A stretch of DNA of 64,000 bases from Chromohalobacter israelensis. GTDB taxonomy: Bacteria; Pseudomonadota; Gammaproteobacteria; Pseudomonadales; Halomonadaceae. The stretch spans positions 1 to 64,000 of the forward strand of contig JQNW01000004.1 in assembly GCA_000761475.1 (NCBI GenBank), given 5' to 3'. The position numbers were made by a program, and so were the translations under genes. Position 1 is the stretch's first letter. Each line of letters starts with the position of its first letter. Below the pieces are notes generated by a model. The model did not search any database, was not told the origin of the DNA, and was given only the letters and a program-made list of their open reading frames with translations. This document shows, in pieces, positions 43,249 through 53,221 of this stretch.

Positions 43249-45048
43249 GTGTCCGTAGCCGAGGTCGACCTTGAGGGTCTCCTGCGCCGTCGCATGCTGC
43301 CCCGTCCGCGTGACGAGGGCGTCTATCGCCGCGCGCAGGCGGCAGGCCTCAGCGAGCTTCAGGCACGGGTGCTGGCCGGACGTCTGAACGCCTATGCGGG
43401 CGATATCGCGCCGCTGGTCGATCCCAGCCTGCGCTATCTGACCCACCCCGAGCGTCTGCAGGATGCGCGTCGCGCCGCTGAGCGCATCGCCCAAGCGGTG
43501 GCCGAGGGCGAGCACATCGGTATTCTCACCGACTACGATGTCGACGGAATTACCTCGCACGTGGTGATCCTGCGCACGCTCAACGAGCGGTTCGGCGTGC
43601 CCCTGCACAAGCTGCACAGCCTGATCGGGCACCGGATCTTCGATGGCTATGGCATCAGCCTGCCGCTGGTGGAGCGGACGTTGGCGCTGTCGCCGCGTCC
43701 CAGCCTGGTGATCACCGCCGACTGCGGCAGCTCCGACGAGCCGCGTATCGCGCGCCTTCGCGAGGCCGGGCTCGACGTCGTGGTCACCGATCATCACGCC
43801 TTGCCGGCTTCGGGACCGCCGGCTTCCGCCTATGCCACGGTCAACCCCACGCGTACCGACTGCGATTACCCCGACCCGACCATCGCCGGCTGCATGGTGG
43901 CGTGGCTGACCATGTCACTGACGCGCTCGGTGCTCATCGAGCAGGGCGTGGCCTCGCCCTCGACTCCCAAGCTGTCGCCATGGCTGTCGTACGTGGCACT
44001 CGGCACCGTGGCGGATTGCGTGTCGCTGGGCGGTAGCCCGGCCAACCGGGCGGTGGTCAGTCACGGGCTGACATTGATCAACCGCATGGAAGCCGCCTGC
44101 TGGCGCGTCATGGCCGAACGCCTGGGGACGGACAGCGTGCCTTTCGATGCCGAGACCCTGGCCTTTCAGATGGGCCCGCGCATCAACGCCCGCTCGCGTC
44201 TCGACGACCCCTACGCGGCGCTGCATTTCATGCTGGCCGCCGATGACGCCACGGCGCGGCGTCATCTCGAGGTGCTGGATACCGACAACCAGTCGCGCAA
44301 GGCCATCGAGTCGGACATGGTCGAACGTGCCCGCAGCCTGGCCCTCGAGGCCCTGGCCGAGGGGGCCTCGGCCATCGTGGTCTTCCTGGAGGACGGTCAT
44401 GCCGGCGTACAGGGCATCGTCGCCTCGCGCCTGGTCCAGGCGTTCGGGCGTCCCACGCTGGTCCTCACGCCCGCCGCCGCGGCGGGGATGTTGACCGGTT
44501 CGGGGCGCTCCATCGAGGGGCTGCATCTGCGCGATGCATTGCAGCGCGCGCACGAGCTGGCCCCCGAGGCGCTGCCGCGCTTCGGGGGGCATCGTGGTGC
44601 GGCAGGGGTCGGCGTGCCGCGCGAGCGGCTGGCGGCGTTCCGCGATGCCTTCCTCACGGCGGTCGAGGAACAACTCGGTGGCCGTGACCTGTTTCCCTAC
44701 GTGCTCACCGATGGTGCCCTGGAGCCGGCGCAGCTGTCGCTGGCCTCGGTGGATGAGCTGGCGCGCCTGGCCCCCTACGGCCGGGAATTCGACGCGCCGT
44801 TGTTCGAGGGCGAATTCCGCATCGAACAGCTTCGCGCCGTGGGCGCCGATGGCAACCACCTGATGCTGGAGCTGTCGATGGGGCCGGTCAGTCATCGCGC
44901 GATCTGGTTTCGCGCCCTGACGCCCGGTGAAGTCCCGGCATTCGGACCTGGCGACCGCCTGCACTGTGCCTACAAGCTGGCACGCAACCGCTGGAAAGGG
45001 CGTGAGTCGTTGCAGTTGATGATCGAGCACGCCGAGCCGGTACGCTGA
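43249..45048 (+). CDS. recJ: RecJ-type single-strand-specific exonuclease
   Basis: The 599-residue protein starts at GTG after CGAGGAG. DHH-domain motifs are DYDVDGITS (95-103), ITADCGSSDE and VVTDHHALP (Asp181-His182-His183); the DHHA1 part has LTGSGRSIEGLHLRDALQ and FGGHRGAAGVGV, closely like E. coli RecJ, and the OB-like end follows (HCAYKLARNRWKGRESLQL). It digests single-stranded DNA 5' to 3' in recombination and mismatch repair. Motif I is DYDVDG where E. coli has DFDADG, and motif II is DCG, so a RecJ paralogue is possible. Confidence 0.88.
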   Translation: MSVAEVDLEGLLRRRMLPRPRDEGVYRRAQAAGLSELQARVLAGRLNAYAGDIAPLVDPSLRYLTHPERLQDARRAAERIAQAVAEGEHIGILTDYDVDGITSHVVILRTLNERFGVPLHKLHSLIGHRIFDGYGISLPLVERTLALSPRPSLVITADCGSSDEPRIARLREAGLDVVVTDHHALPASGPPASAYATVNPTRTDCDYPDPTIAGCMVAWLTMSLTRSVLIEQGVASPSTPKLSPWLSYVALGTVADCVSLGGSPANRAVVSHGLTLINRMEAACWRVMAERLGTDSVPFDAETLAFQMGPRINARSRLDDPYAALHFMLAADDATARRHLEVLDTDNQSRKAIESDMVERARSLALEALAEGASAIVVFLEDGHAGVQGIVASRLVQAFGRPTLVLTPAAAAGMLTGSGRSIEGLHLRDALQRAHELAPEALPRFGGHRGAAGVGVPRERLAAFRDAFLTAVEEQLGGRDLFPYVLTDGALEPAQLSLASVDELARLAPYGREFDAPLFEGEFRIEQLRAVGADGNHLMLELSMGPVSHRAIWFRALTPGEVPAFGPGDRLHCAYKLARNRWKGRESLQLMIEHAEPVR

Positions 45049-45101
45049 ACCGCTGCTGCGCTCTCGACCTGGATACAGTGTCTCCCAGCTTCCTTCGATG
45101 C

Positions 45102-45521
45102 TTAATAGTTCGGCCAGACGCCGGGGGTCGCCAGCTCCAGCAGATGCTCGTCGGGATCGCGGAAGTAGAGGCTCTCGCCGCCTTTCGGCCAATGCGTGCG
45201 CCCCTCGATGGGAATGTCGTGGGCGGCGAGTTGGGCTTCCCAATCCCCCAGCTCATCGCGGTCGATGGCCAGCGCCAGATGCACGCGCCCGGTCCCGTCG
45301 TGGGGCGGGATGGTGCCCATGCCCTGCGGAAGGGTCACGGTCTCCTGCGTACTGCCTTGCTGAAAGAGCAGCAGCACGCTGCCCGGGCCGGCCGCGTAGG
45401 CGGTGAAACGGTGATCGGCGGTAAAGGGGGTGAGAGTCATCACGTCCTCGAAGAAGGCGCGTGCCCGCGCCATGTCGGTGACGTAGAGTGCGGTTTCGAG
45501 AACGCCGCGTAGCCTGGGCAT
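45102..45521 (-). CDS. VOC (glyoxalase/bleomycin-resistance) superfamily protein
   Basis: The 139-residue protein has two beta-alpha-beta-beta-beta modules: LETALYVTDMARARAFFEDVM at the start, HLALAIDRDELGDWEAQLA in the middle and GGESLYFRDPDEHLLELATPG at the end. The metal ligands of the family would include the final Glu of HLLELATPG and the His of VHLAL. Such single-domain proteins can be dioxygenases, isomerases or fosfomycin/bleomycin binders; no specific substrate can be assigned. It is convergent with recJ. Confidence 0.85.
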   Translation of the reverse strand: MPRLRGVLETALYVTDMARARAFFEDVMTLTPFTADHRFTAYAAGPGSVLLLFQQGSTQETVTLPQGMGTIPPHDGTGRVHLALAIDRDELGDWEAQLAAHDIPIEGRTHWPKGGESLYFRDPDEHLLELATPGVWPNY

Positions 45522-45574
45522 GCTGCCTCCTGCGTTGGCATTTTCTTACAGCCTAGGCGTGTGAGCGGCGGCGC

Positions 45575-45649
45575 TCAACGCGCCACCCAGAACCACCAGA
45601 CGATGCCTGCCATCAGCGCGATGCCGATCAGATTGACGAAGATGCTCAT
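45575..45649 (-). CDS. 24-residue membrane micropeptide translationally coupled to copA
   Basis: The start ATG (45649) overlaps the copA stop as ATGA, and GGGAGG lies four bases upstream. The product is [20 protein letters not shown] followed by WVAR, a single hydrophobic helix with a WWFW cluster and a final Arg. Copper operons of related bacteria often carry a cupredoxin-like protein whose N-terminal membrane helix looks like this one, so it could be a shortened relative, a regulatory micropeptide of the ATPase, or the remnant of such a gene; beyond the stop no continuation is seen. It is too short to be called by usual length limits. Confidence 0.6.
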   Translation of the reverse strand: MSIFVNLIGIALMAGIVWWFWVAR

Positions 45650-48198
45650 GCGGCCTCCCGATGATGCTCGGATGCGGGTGCCCTGGACGGGCGTGTCGAG
45701 GGCTTGAACAGTCGCAGCCTATTGGCATTGCTGACCACGGTGACCGAGGACAGCGACATGGCGACGGCGGCCACCACCGGGGACAGCAGCATGCCGGTCA
45801 GCGGATAGAAGACGCCGGCGGCAATGGGAATCCCCAGCCCGTTGTAGCCGAAGGCCCCCCACAGGTTCTGCTTGATGTTGCGCAGGGTCACGCGGCTGAT
45901 CTCGATGGCGTCGGCCACGCCATGCAGGGAGTTGCGCATCAGCGTGATGCCGGCCGACTCGATCGCCACGTCGGTGCCCTGGCCGATGGCGAAGCCCACA
46001 TCGGCCTGGGCCAGGGCCGGCGCGTCGTTGATGCCATCGCCGGTCATGCCCACGACATGGCCCTCGCGCTGCAGCCGGGCGACGGCGTCGCGCTTGTCTT
46101 CTGGCATCAGTTCGGCGTCGAAGCGCTCGATGCCCAGCTCATGCGCCACGGCGGCGGCGGTATGCGCGTTGTCGCCGGTGAGCATGACCACCTCGATGCC
46201 GTCCCCGCGCAGCCGCTCGATGGCCTCGCGGCTGTCGTCACGCAAGGGATCGCTGATGCCGAAGACCGCCAGCACCCGTTCGTCCCGGGCCAGGTACAGC
46301 GGCGTGCGGGCGCGTGCTTCCAGAGCAGCCCCGTGATGCTCGGCATCGCCCAGTGCGACGTTGCCATCGCGCATCAGGGCGGCGTTGCCCAGGCGTAGCC
46401 GGTGCCCCGAGGCATGCGTCGCGACGACGCCGCGCCCGCTCAGCGCCTGGAAGTCGTGCACCTCGGGCAGCTGCTTGTCGCCCAGCGTCTGCTGGGCATG
46501 CTCGAGCAGGGCCTTGGCCAGCGGATGCTCGGAGCCGCGCTCCAGCGCCGCGACGAGTGCCATGCCCTCGGCGGCGTCGCCCTCGAGCCACTCGGTATCG
46601 GTGACCCGTGGGCGCCCTTCGGTCAGCGTGCCGGTCTTGTCGACCACGAGCGTGGTCAGGCGGCTGGCGGTCTGCAGGGCATCGCCGTCACGCACCAGGA
46701 TGCCGTGTTCGGCGGCCTTGCCCACACCGATCATCGTCGACATCGGCGTCGCCAGGCCCAGGGCGCAGGGGCAGGCGATGATCAGCACGGTGGTGGCGGT
46801 GACCAGCATGTGGATCAGGCGCGGCTCGGGTCCCAGGTTGAACCATACCAGGGCGGTCAGCACGGCGATGAGCAGCACGCCGGGCACGAACACGGCCGCG
46901 ATGCGGTCGGCGAGCGCACCGATGGGAGGGCGCGAGTTCTGGGCCTTGGCGACCTGTTCGACGATACGCCCCAGGCGGCTGTCGGCACCGATGTGGGTGG
47001 CTCGGTACGTCAGGGTGCCCTGGGCGTTGACGGTGCCAGCGCTGACCTCGTCGCCGGGTTGCTTGGCGACGGGCAGGGGCTCGCCGGTCAGCATCGACTC
47101 GTCGACGTGGCTTTCGCCTGCCTCGACGATCCCATCCACCGCCAAGCGCTCGCCGGGCCGCACGCGGATCCGGTCCTCGACGACGACCTCCTCGAGGGGG
47201 ACGTCCCGCTCCGCACCGTCACGAATCACCCGCGCGGTGGGCGCTTGCAGATCAAGCAGTCGATTGAGCGCGCGGGAGGTGCGCCCGCGCGCCTTCAGTT
47301 CCATGGCCTGCCCCAGGCTGATCAGGCCGATGATCATCACCGATGCCTCGAAGTAGAGCCCGCGTGCGGCGTCGGGAATGGCATCGGGAACGAGCACCAC
47401 GACCATCGAGTACAGCCAGGCCGTGCCCGTACCCACGGCGATCAAGGTGTCCATGTTGGCCTGGTGATGGCGGAACGTCTTCCAGGCGTTGACGAAGAAG
47501 CGCCGACCCGCGGTGGCCAGGACGCCCAGGGTGCCCAGCCCGACCAGCAGCCAGAACCCGCGTTCCGTGCCGGTGAGTTGGGGATGGTGCAGCAGCATGC
47601 TGCCCATCAGCAGCACGCCGGGAATCAGGCCCAGTGCGGTGTCGCGCAGACGCTGACGATATTCGCGGGCCTCGTTGTGCTCCCGCGTGCGGGCGGCCTG
47701 TCCGAGGTCTTCGATCAGCTCGGCGCCATAGCCGACGTCTTTCACGGCGTCGATGAGCTGCCGGGCCGTGGCGGTGCCCTCGACCTGGGCGGTGTGCGAG
47801 CCGAAGTTGACGCTCGCCGCGCTCACGCCGGGAGTGGCTTCCAGGGCGCGGGTGATGGTGTTGACGCAACCGGCACAGGTCATGCCGGACAACGACAGAC
47901 GCAGCGAGGTGTTCGCGACATCGCGGGCCTCGGCACCGCCGGAGGCCGCGGCCGGTGTCGGCGCGGGAGAGGCGGCGTCGTGGTCAGCATCCGTCGCGGG
48001 CGGATAGCCGGCGGTCTCGAGCAAGGCCGACAGCCGCGCATCGTCGAGCGCAGAGACGACGGTCAGACGCTTTTCGTCGGGTTCGCCCGTTATCCGGGCC
48101 TGGTCGTCCTCGGCCTGGATCGCCTCGCGCATGCGCTTGACGCAGCCCTGGCAGTTCATGCCGGGGACGTGAAAGCGGTGTTCGTCGTGCGATGCCAT
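45646..48198 (-). CDS. copA: CopA-type heavy-metal P1B ATPase
   Basis: The 850-residue protein has two N-terminal HMA domains, MNCQGC (Cys16, Cys19) and MTCAGC (Cys108, Cys111), joined by an acidic/Ala linker. The core has the actuator ([10 protein letters not shown]), the transmembrane CPC of the Cu(I) class ([13 protein letters not shown]), the phosphorylation site DKTGTLT, the HP motif (SEHPLAKAL) and TGDN and [14 protein letters not shown]. It exports monovalent copper (or silver) from the cytoplasm. I chose the ATG at 48198, seven bases after GGAGGAA; the frame extends upstream without support. It follows the MerR regulator by 32 bases and overlaps a micropeptide gene. Confidence 0.94.
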   Translation of the reverse strand: MASHDEHRFHVPGMNCQGCVKRMREAIQAEDDQARITGEPDEKRLTVVSALDDARLSALLETAGYPPATDADHDAASPAPTPAAASGGAEARDVANTSLRLSLSGMTCAGCVNTITRALEATPGVSAASVNFGSHTAQVEGTATARQLIDAVKDVGYGAELIEDLGQAARTREHNEAREYRQRLRDTALGLIPGVLLMGSMLLHHPQLTGTERGFWLLVGLGTLGVLATAGRRFFVNAWKTFRHHQANMDTLIAVGTGTAWLYSMVVVLVPDAIPDAARGLYFEASVMIIGLISLGQAMELKARGRTSRALNRLLDLQAPTARVIRDGAERDVPLEEVVVEDRIRVRPGERLAVDGIVEAGESHVDESMLTGEPLPVAKQPGDEVSAGTVNAQGTLTYRATHIGADSRLGRIVEQVAKAQNSRPPIGALADRIAAVFVPGVLLIAVLTALVWFNLGPEPRLIHMLVTATTVLIIACPCALGLATPMSTMIGVGKAAEHGILVRDGDALQTASRLTTLVVDKTGTLTEGRPRVTDTEWLEGDAAEGMALVAALERGSEHPLAKALLEHAQQTLGDKQLPEVHDFQALSGRGVVATHASGHRLRLGNAALMRDGNVALGDAEHHGAALEARARTPLYLARDERVLAVFGISDPLRDDSREAIERLRGDGIEVVMLTGDNAHTAAAVAHELGIERFDAELMPEDKRDAVARLQREGHVVGMTGDGINDAPALAQADVGFAIGQGTDVAIESAGITLMRNSLHGVADAIEISRVTLRNIKQNLWGAFGYNGLGIPIAAGVFYPLTGMLLSPVVAAVAMSLSSVTVVSNANRLRLFKPSTRPSRAPASEHHREAA

Positions 48199-48230
48199 GG
48201 GCGCGTTCCTCCGTTGTGCGTGGCCCGCGT

Positions 48231-48665
48231 TCAAGGGGTGTGGGCGGGCGTGCCGTCGTCTTCCATCGGCAGGCTTTCGATCAACCGGCACAGGCTGTGT
48301 CCATCGGGCGTGCCGTCGGGCATGTCGCGCCAGGTCTCCAGGGCACGCTCCATGCGTGTCGCCAGGGCCTGCAACTCGCGGATGCGCGCATGAATGTCCG
48401 GCAGGCGCGCGGCGAGCAGGTCGCGGACCATGGGGCACGGTGAATCGCCGTGGTCGGCATGCTCGAGAATTTCGCGCACCTCGCGCAGGCTGAAGCCCAG
48501 CGTGCGGGCCCGCTGGATGAAACGCAGCCGATTGAGATCGTCGGGATCGTAGAGCTGATAACCGTTGCCGGGGTCGCGACGCGGATGGAGCAATCCTTCA
48601 CGGGTGTAGTGGCGAACCGTTTCGCCGGTCACGCCGGCGGCGCGAGCCAGGTCGCTGACTTTCAT
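48231..48665 (-). CDS. MerR-family metal-responsive regulator of copA
   Basis: The 144-residue protein has the MerR helix-turn-helix and wing ([20 protein letters not shown], then [18 protein letters not shown]), a long dimerisation helix and a C-terminal metal loop. Its cysteines are unusual: Cys77 (SPCPMV) and Cys126 (HSLCRLIE) are present, but the Cys at about 112 of CueR is missing, whereas CueR has Ser77. This leaves the metal (Cu(I), or a divalent ion as in ZntR/PbrR) open, although the copA neighbour favours copper. It is the first gene of a regulator-ATPase-micropeptide operon with a MerR-type promoter, so it regulates itself. Confidence 0.88.
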   Translation of the reverse strand: MKVSDLARAAGVTGETVRHYTREGLLHPRRDPGNGYQLYDPDDLNRLRFIQRARTLGFSLREVREILEHADHGDSPCPMVRDLLAARLPDIHARIRELQALATRMERALETWRDMPDGTPDGHSLCRLIESLPMEDDGTPAHTP

Positions 48666-48690
48666 GGCGGTCTCCTGTGCGATGGGAAAA

Positions 48691-48721
48691 GTCTAAAACC
48701 TGTGGGTAACACAAAGGTCAA
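48691..48721 (-). promoter_or_regulatory. MerR-type promoter of the metal-efflux operon
   Basis: On the minus strand TTGACC (48716-48721) and TTAGAC (48691-48696) are 19 bases apart. The long spacer carries an approximate dyad (ACCTTTGTG / CCACAGGTT). A 19-bp spacer with a dyad is the hallmark of promoters untwisted by MerR-family activators. Confidence 0.75.
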
Positions 48722-48979
48722 GGAAATGTCTGCAAGCGTCGACGATGGAGTGGCAACTTTATGAAATGCTTGAGGAAAGAGTGAGGTCGCATGGGCAGGG
48801 GGTGGCGCGGAGAAATCGGGTAAGACTAAAGAATGAGCGATTACCGGATTAAAACAAACGTTTGCTCTTGACTTGAAAACGACCATCGGCCAAAACGAAG
48901 AGGCACGCCATTATTCGGGCAAGGGTAAAAGACCTAAACAATTTTCGCCTCCCCGTCGCCGTAGAAGAGGACGTTTTTC
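48722..48979. promoter_or_regulatory. Divergent regulatory region upstream of fadL, with a CAAACGTTTG palindrome
   Basis: No gene is supported here. A perfect 10-bp palindrome CAAACGTTTG lies at 48855-48864, just ahead of TTGACT (48868-48873), a possible -35 box. CAAAC/GTTTG half-sites resemble the PsrA-type fatty-acid regulator motif, though with no gap between halves. The segment before fadL is AT-rich. Confidence 0.4.
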
Positions 48980-50305
48980 ATGCATAACAACATCAACAAG
49001 CTCACACTCGCCGTGACGCTGGCCTCTACCGTGATCGCCTCCGGCCATGCCGCTGCGTCTGGCTTCCAGGTCCGCGAACAGAGCGCCAAGGCACTCGGCA
49101 ACGCCATGGCCGGGGCGGCGGCCGGTGCCGAGGACGTCAGCTACATGACCTACAACCCGGCGGCCATCGGTAACGTCGAGGGCACTCAGGTGGCCGGCGG
49201 CATTTCCTACATCGATGCCAGCTTCGAGTTGACCGACGCGTCGGCGAGTCCAGCTGGGGCACTTGGGAGCTATGATCGTGGTGGCTCGCGCGAGGGTGGC
49301 GAGGAGGCCTGGGTACCCAGTTTTGCCTTCAAGACCCGTCTCGACGAGCGCTTCGATCTTGGTCTGGCGATCTCCGCGCCATACGGCCTTTCGACCAAGT
49401 ATGACAAGGAATGGATCGGGCGTTACCACGCCATCGAAACCGAGCTCAAGACCATCGACATCCAGCCGACGCTGAATTATCGCGCCACCGACCGCCTCAA
49501 CCTCGCCGTGGGGCTGCGTGCTCAGTATGCCGATGCCACGCTCTCCAACGCCATCGATCTGGGTAGGTTGGCCGGCAGTCCGGGCAATGCCGATGGCATG
49601 GCCGAGGTGACCGGTGACGACTGGGGCTACGGCTACACCCTGGGGGCGCTGTTCCAGGCTACCGAGCGGACCCGTCTGGGCATCAGCTACCGCTCGGAGG
49701 TCGAGCTGACGCTGGACGGCGACGTCGATTACAGCTCCGATGATCCAGTCGGCCAGCAGGTGCTTGCACTCTCGGGGCTGCAGGACGGCGGCGGCAAGGC
49801 GGAGATCACCACGCCGGCCAACCTCAACCTGGGGATCTATCATCAGTTGACCGACCGGCTCGCCTTGATGGCCAATGCCGAATGGACCGAGTGGAGCAGC
49901 TTCGAGGAGCTGACCGTCGAGTTCGAGAATGGCCCGCCTGACACAAGCACCACGACCGAGAACTGGAACGATACCTGGGCCTTCTCGGTGGGGGCGAACT
50001 ATCAACTCAACCGGCAGTGGCTGCTGCGCGCCGGCCTGGGAATCGACGAATCGCCGGTGCCGGACAGCGAACACCGTACGCCGCGTGTGCCCGATGCCGA
50101 CCGCCGCTGGGCGACGCTCGGGGCCACCTGGATGCCGACTTCGAACCTGGGCGTGACGGCGGGCTACATGCATGTGTTCGGTGACGATGGCGATATCGAA
50201 CAGAACGCCACGCCGACCAACGAGAATGCCAGCCGCGGCAACCTGTCCGGGACTTATGAAGTCGAGGCCGATGTGTTCGCGCTGTCGATGGATTATCGCT
50301 TCTGA
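48980..50305 (+). CDS. fadL: FadL-family outer membrane hydrocarbon/fatty-acid porin
   Basis: The 441-residue protein has a signal peptide (about 1-27, ending AAA) and a mature N terminus SGFQVREQSAKALGNAMAG, the FadL hatch region. The TYNPAAIGN segment is the family NPA motif near the S3 kink. The remainder has alternating beta strands and ends in F (SMDYRF), as for outer membrane barrels. It should take up long-chain fatty acids or other hydrophobic molecules. It stands alone with a palindromic operator candidate upstream and a clear terminator behind. Confidence 0.92.
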   Translation: MHNNINKLTLAVTLASTVIASGHAAASGFQVREQSAKALGNAMAGAAAGAEDVSYMTYNPAAIGNVEGTQVAGGISYIDASFELTDASASPAGALGSYDRGGSREGGEEAWVPSFAFKTRLDERFDLGLAISAPYGLSTKYDKEWIGRYHAIETELKTIDIQPTLNYRATDRLNLAVGLRAQYADATLSNAIDLGRLAGSPGNADGMAEVTGDDWGYGYTLGALFQATERTRLGISYRSEVELTLDGDVDYSSDDPVGQQVLALSGLQDGGGKAEITTPANLNLGIYHQLTDRLALMANAEWTEWSSFEELTVEFENGPPDTSTTTENWNDTWAFSVGANYQLNRQWLLRAGLGIDESPVPDSEHRTPRVPDADRRWATLGATWMPTSNLGVTAGYMHVFGDDGDIEQNATPTNENASRGNLSGTYEVEADVFALSMDYRF

Positions 50306-50330
50306 GCGTTCCGCGCGGTAGGGACGCATG

Positions 50331-50365
50331 ACGACGAACCCCGGCGATGTGCCGGGGTTCGTCGT
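50331..50365 (+). terminator. Terminator after fadL
   Basis: A perfect 15-bp stem (ACGACGAACCCCGGC with its complement) around GATGT, followed by TTCGC. It lies 25 bases after the fadL stop and also faces the convergent ectD gene. Confidence 0.85.
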
Positions 50366-50440
50366 TTCGCCATGGCCTGCGAGTTAGCCGATGTCGTGGA
50401 TGAAGGCGGTCGTCACTTCACCTCATTATCGGGCACCTGC

Positions 50441-51346
50441 TTACTCGGCCGGTGTCAGCGGCCGCCAGTCCTTGCGGTTGGCGAGGAACTCGGGCCGCGG
50501 ACGGTTGCCGCAATACGGGTCGTGCAGCGTGTTCTCGACACTGTTGTAGACGAAGAACAGGTTGCTGCGCGGCCAGCACGACATGTTGATGTTGGAGCCG
50601 TGCAGGGTGTTGCACTCGAACATCACCAGCGAACCGACGGGACCCTTGGGGGCTTCGATATCGCCCTTGAGCATCAGGTCGCGCAGACTGGCGTCGTCCG
50701 GCACGCCGATGTCCTGGCTCTTCAGCGACTCCTTGTAGTTGTCCTCCGGCGTGCGCCCCACGCAGGGCACGAAATAATGGTGCGAACCGGGCACCAGCAT
50801 CAGCGGACCGTTGAACTCGCCGTTTTCGGTGAGAATGATCGAGCAGCTCACCGAGCGCATGCGCGGCATGCCGTCCTCGCTGTGCCAGGTCTCGAAATCC
50901 GAATGCCAGTCGAAGCCCTTGCCCTTGAAGCCCGGCTTATAGTTGATCCGCGACTGGTGAATGTAGGCATCGCCACCGAGGATCTGTTGCACCATGGCCA
51001 ATAGGCGTGGATCGCGCGTCAGACGACTGAAACGTTCGGACACCTCGTGGATGCCGAAGATCGAACGTATTTCCTGCTTGCCGGGCTCGAGAATGGTGCC
51101 TTCCGAGAGCTTGAGGTCTTCATCGCTCTCGTAATCGCGGAGCTCCTGGAGGAACGCTTCCATTTCGTCCTCGTCGAAGAACCCCTCGAAAGACAGGAAC
51201 CCCTTGCGGTCGAACTCGTCGAGCTCGGCTTCGCTGAGCGGTCCCTTGCGCTGCTCGCCTTCACTGTGCACGACCGGATCGATGCGCTCGAACATTCCCA
51301 GTTTGCGTTCCAGGCGCGTCGGAAACAGGTCTTGTGTCTCTTTCAT
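50441..51346 (-). CDS. ectD: Ectoine hydroxylase EctD
   Basis: The 301-residue enzyme is an Fe(II)/2-oxoglutarate dioxygenase. Its iron triad is His148, Asp150 (FDWHSDFETWH) and His249 (NTLHGSN); the segment INYKPGFKGKGFDWHSDFET is the EctD signature. It turns ectoine into 5-hydroxyectoine, a compatible solute for salt and heat stress. The start at 51346 has GGAGGAG six bases upstream and fits the family length. ectABC is not in the window, as in several Halomonadaceae where ectD is separate. No clear promoter is seen in the 270 bases between it and the oligopeptide ATPase gene. Confidence 0.97.
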   Translation of the reverse strand: MKETQDLFPTRLERKLGMFERIDPVVHSEGEQRKGPLSEAELDEFDRKGFLSFEGFFDEDEMEAFLQELRDYESDEDLKLSEGTILEPGKQEIRSIFGIHEVSERFSRLTRDPRLLAMVQQILGGDAYIHQSRINYKPGFKGKGFDWHSDFETWHSEDGMPRMRSVSCSIILTENGEFNGPLMLVPGSHHYFVPCVGRTPEDNYKESLKSQDIGVPDDASLRDLMLKGDIEAPKGPVGSLVMFECNTLHGSNINMSCWPRSNLFFVYNSVENTLHDPYCGNRPRPEFLANRKDWRPLTPAE

Positions 51347-51616
51347 TGCAAACTCCTCCATTAGTCTGCTTGGAACGGTGTTGCCGCCGATCCCCGCATA
51401 AACGTAGTCGGAGAGGTCGACGCCGACAAACACTGCCGTGTATGCCTTTGTAGCTCGCCTGCCTTGTCAGGCCCGCTTGAGGCGAACCGCCGAGGTTACG
51501 TCACAGCCGAGGATGTGTATTTAGCCTATGTTAAGGCGGGCCCATTCCAGGTCTCCGTCACCGACAAGCGCTGTCCGTTGCGGCGTTACGAGGGGGGAGG
51601 AGAGTCGGTGACGGCG
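51347..51616. promoter_or_regulatory. Spacer upstream of ectD and downstream of the oligopeptide ABC operon
   Basis: No gene is supported here. It must contain the ectD promoter and the end of the ABC operon. An AT-richer patch around 51515-51535 exists, but no consensus promoter or terminator hairpin can be pointed to. Confidence 0.35.
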
Positions 51617-53212
51617 TCAGGCCGCATCGACGAAGGCGGCCCGCATCAGCTCCCGGGTGTAGTGCTCGCGCGGGTTGGCGAAGATTTCTTCGGTTGCGCC
51701 CTGCTCGACGATCTGCCCGGCTTTCATCACCAGTACGGTATCGGCCAGCGCGCGCACCACCGACAGGTCGTGACTGATGAACAGGTAGGTCAGGCCGTGT
51801 TTCTGCTGCAGGTCGCGCAGCAGGTCGATCACCGTGACCTGCACCGAACGGTCCAGCGCCGAGGTGGGTTCGTCGAGCAGCAGGAATTCCGGCTTGAGCA
51901 CCAGCGCCCGGGCGATGGCGATACGCTGGCGTTGGCCGCCGGAAAACTCGTGGGGGTAGCGGTTGCGCATCGCCGGGTCCAGTGCGACGTCTTCCAGCGC
52001 TTCGATGACCCGGGCCTCGCGCTGGCGTCGGTCGAGCGCCGGTTGGTGGACGCGCAACCCTTCGCTGATGACCTCGCCGACGGTCATGCGTGGCGACAGT
52101 GAGCCGAAGGGATCCTGAAAGACCACCTGGAGGCGCGAGCGCAGCGGACGCATGCCGGCGGTATCCAGTGCGGCGATGTCCTGCCCGTCGAAACGAATCT
52201 CGCCACGGCTGTCGAGCAGGCGCAGCAGCGCCCGGCCGAGCGTCGACTTGCCCGAGCCGGATTCGCCGACGATGCCCACGGTCTGGCCGCGGCGGATGGT
52301 CAGGTCGATGCCGCGTACCGCCTCGAAATGCTCGCTTGCGCGGAACAGGCGTTTCTTCAACGTGAAGCGTACCTGCAGGTTCTTCGCCTCGAACAATACC
52401 GGCATCGACGGGTCCACCGGCGCCTTGCGTCCACGCGGGTCGGCGTCGATCAGCATGCGTGTGTAGTCGTCGCGCGGTGTGTCGAATATCTCGGCGGTGG
52501 GACCGCTCTCGATCAGTTCTCCGCGGCGCATCACGCATACCCGGTCGGCGAAGTGGCGCACTATCCCTAAGTCGTGGGTGATGAACAGAATCGCCATGCC
52601 GTAGCGTGCCTGCAGGTCCTTGAGCAGCGCCAGGATCTGTGCCTGGACCGTGACGTCGAGGGCGGTGGTGGGCTCGTCGGCGATCAGCAGTTCCGGTTCG
52701 CAGGCCAGGGCCATGGCGATCATGACGCGCTGACGCTGGCCGCCCGAGAGCTCGTGAGGATAGCTGTCGATGCGCCGAGCGGGGTCGGGGATGCCCACCT
52801 GTTCGAGCAGCTCGACGACCTTGGCGCGGGCCTGCCTACCCTTAAGCCCGCGGTGCTTTTCCAGCACCTCGGCGACCTGGCGACCGATGCGATGCAGCGG
52901 ATTGAGCGAGGTCATCGGTTCCTGGAAGATCATCGAGATGGCATTGCCGCGAATGTGGCGCATGCGCCTGGGCGTGGCGCGCAAGAGGTCCTCGCCCTTG
53001 AAGCGGATGGCGCCGGATGTCCGGGCCAGTTCCGGCAGCAGCCGCATCGCGGCGGTCGAGGACACCGACTTGCCGGAGCCCGATTCGCCGACCAGCGCCA
53101 GCGTCTCGCCGGGCTGGAGCGAGAAGCTCACGTGCTTGACCGCCGAGACCGTGCCGGTGGGCAGTTGGAAGTCGACCGTCAGGTTGTCGATTTCGAGTAA
53201 CGTGTCGGACAT
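51617..53212 (-). CDS. Fused double ATP-binding subunit (OppDF/YejF type) of an oligopeptide importer
   Basis: The 531-residue protein has two ABC domains in one chain. Each has a Walker A (GESGSGKS) and signature (LSGGQRQRV in the first, FSGGQRQRI in the second), with Walker [13 protein letters not shown] and [11 protein letters not shown], and switch histidines (ITHDLG, ISHDLS). The length matches E. coli YejF (529). It energises import of peptides by the upstream permeases. It is the last gene of an operon read oppA, oppB, oppC, this ATPase, and starts ten bases after oppC. Confidence 0.93.
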   Translation of the reverse strand: MSDTLLEIDNLTVDFQLPTGTVSAVKHVSFSLQPGETLALVGESGSGKSVSSTAAMRLLPELARTSGAIRFKGEDLLRATPRRMRHIRGNAISMIFQEPMTSLNPLHRIGRQVAEVLEKHRGLKGRQARAKVVELLEQVGIPDPARRIDSYPHELSGGQRQRVMIAMALACEPELLIADEPTTALDVTVQAQILALLKDLQARYGMAILFITHDLGIVRHFADRVCVMRRGELIESGPTAEIFDTPRDDYTRMLIDADPRGRKAPVDPSMPVLFEAKNLQVRFTLKKRLFRASEHFEAVRGIDLTIRRGQTVGIVGESGSGKSTLGRALLRLLDSRGEIRFDGQDIAALDTAGMRPLRSRLQVVFQDPFGSLSPRMTVGEVISEGLRVHQPALDRRQREARVIEALEDVALDPAMRNRYPHEFSGGQRQRIAIARALVLKPEFLLLDEPTSALDRSVQVTVIDLLRDLQQKHGLTYLFISHDLSVVRALADTVLVMKAGQIVEQGATEEIFANPREHYTRELMRAAFVDAA

Positions 53213-53221
53213 GGTGTTTTC

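Noticed and set aside
45575-45649. CcoS-like cytochrome oxidase assembly protein
   Set aside because: CcoS is longer, begins differently and has an acidic tail, and no ccoNOP genes are nearby. The peptide is better seen as a copper-pump partner or a shortened cupredoxin anchor.
46402-48393. Long plus-strand open frame opposite copA
   Set aside because: copA has all P-type ATPase motifs on the minus strand; the plus frame is compositionally biased noise.
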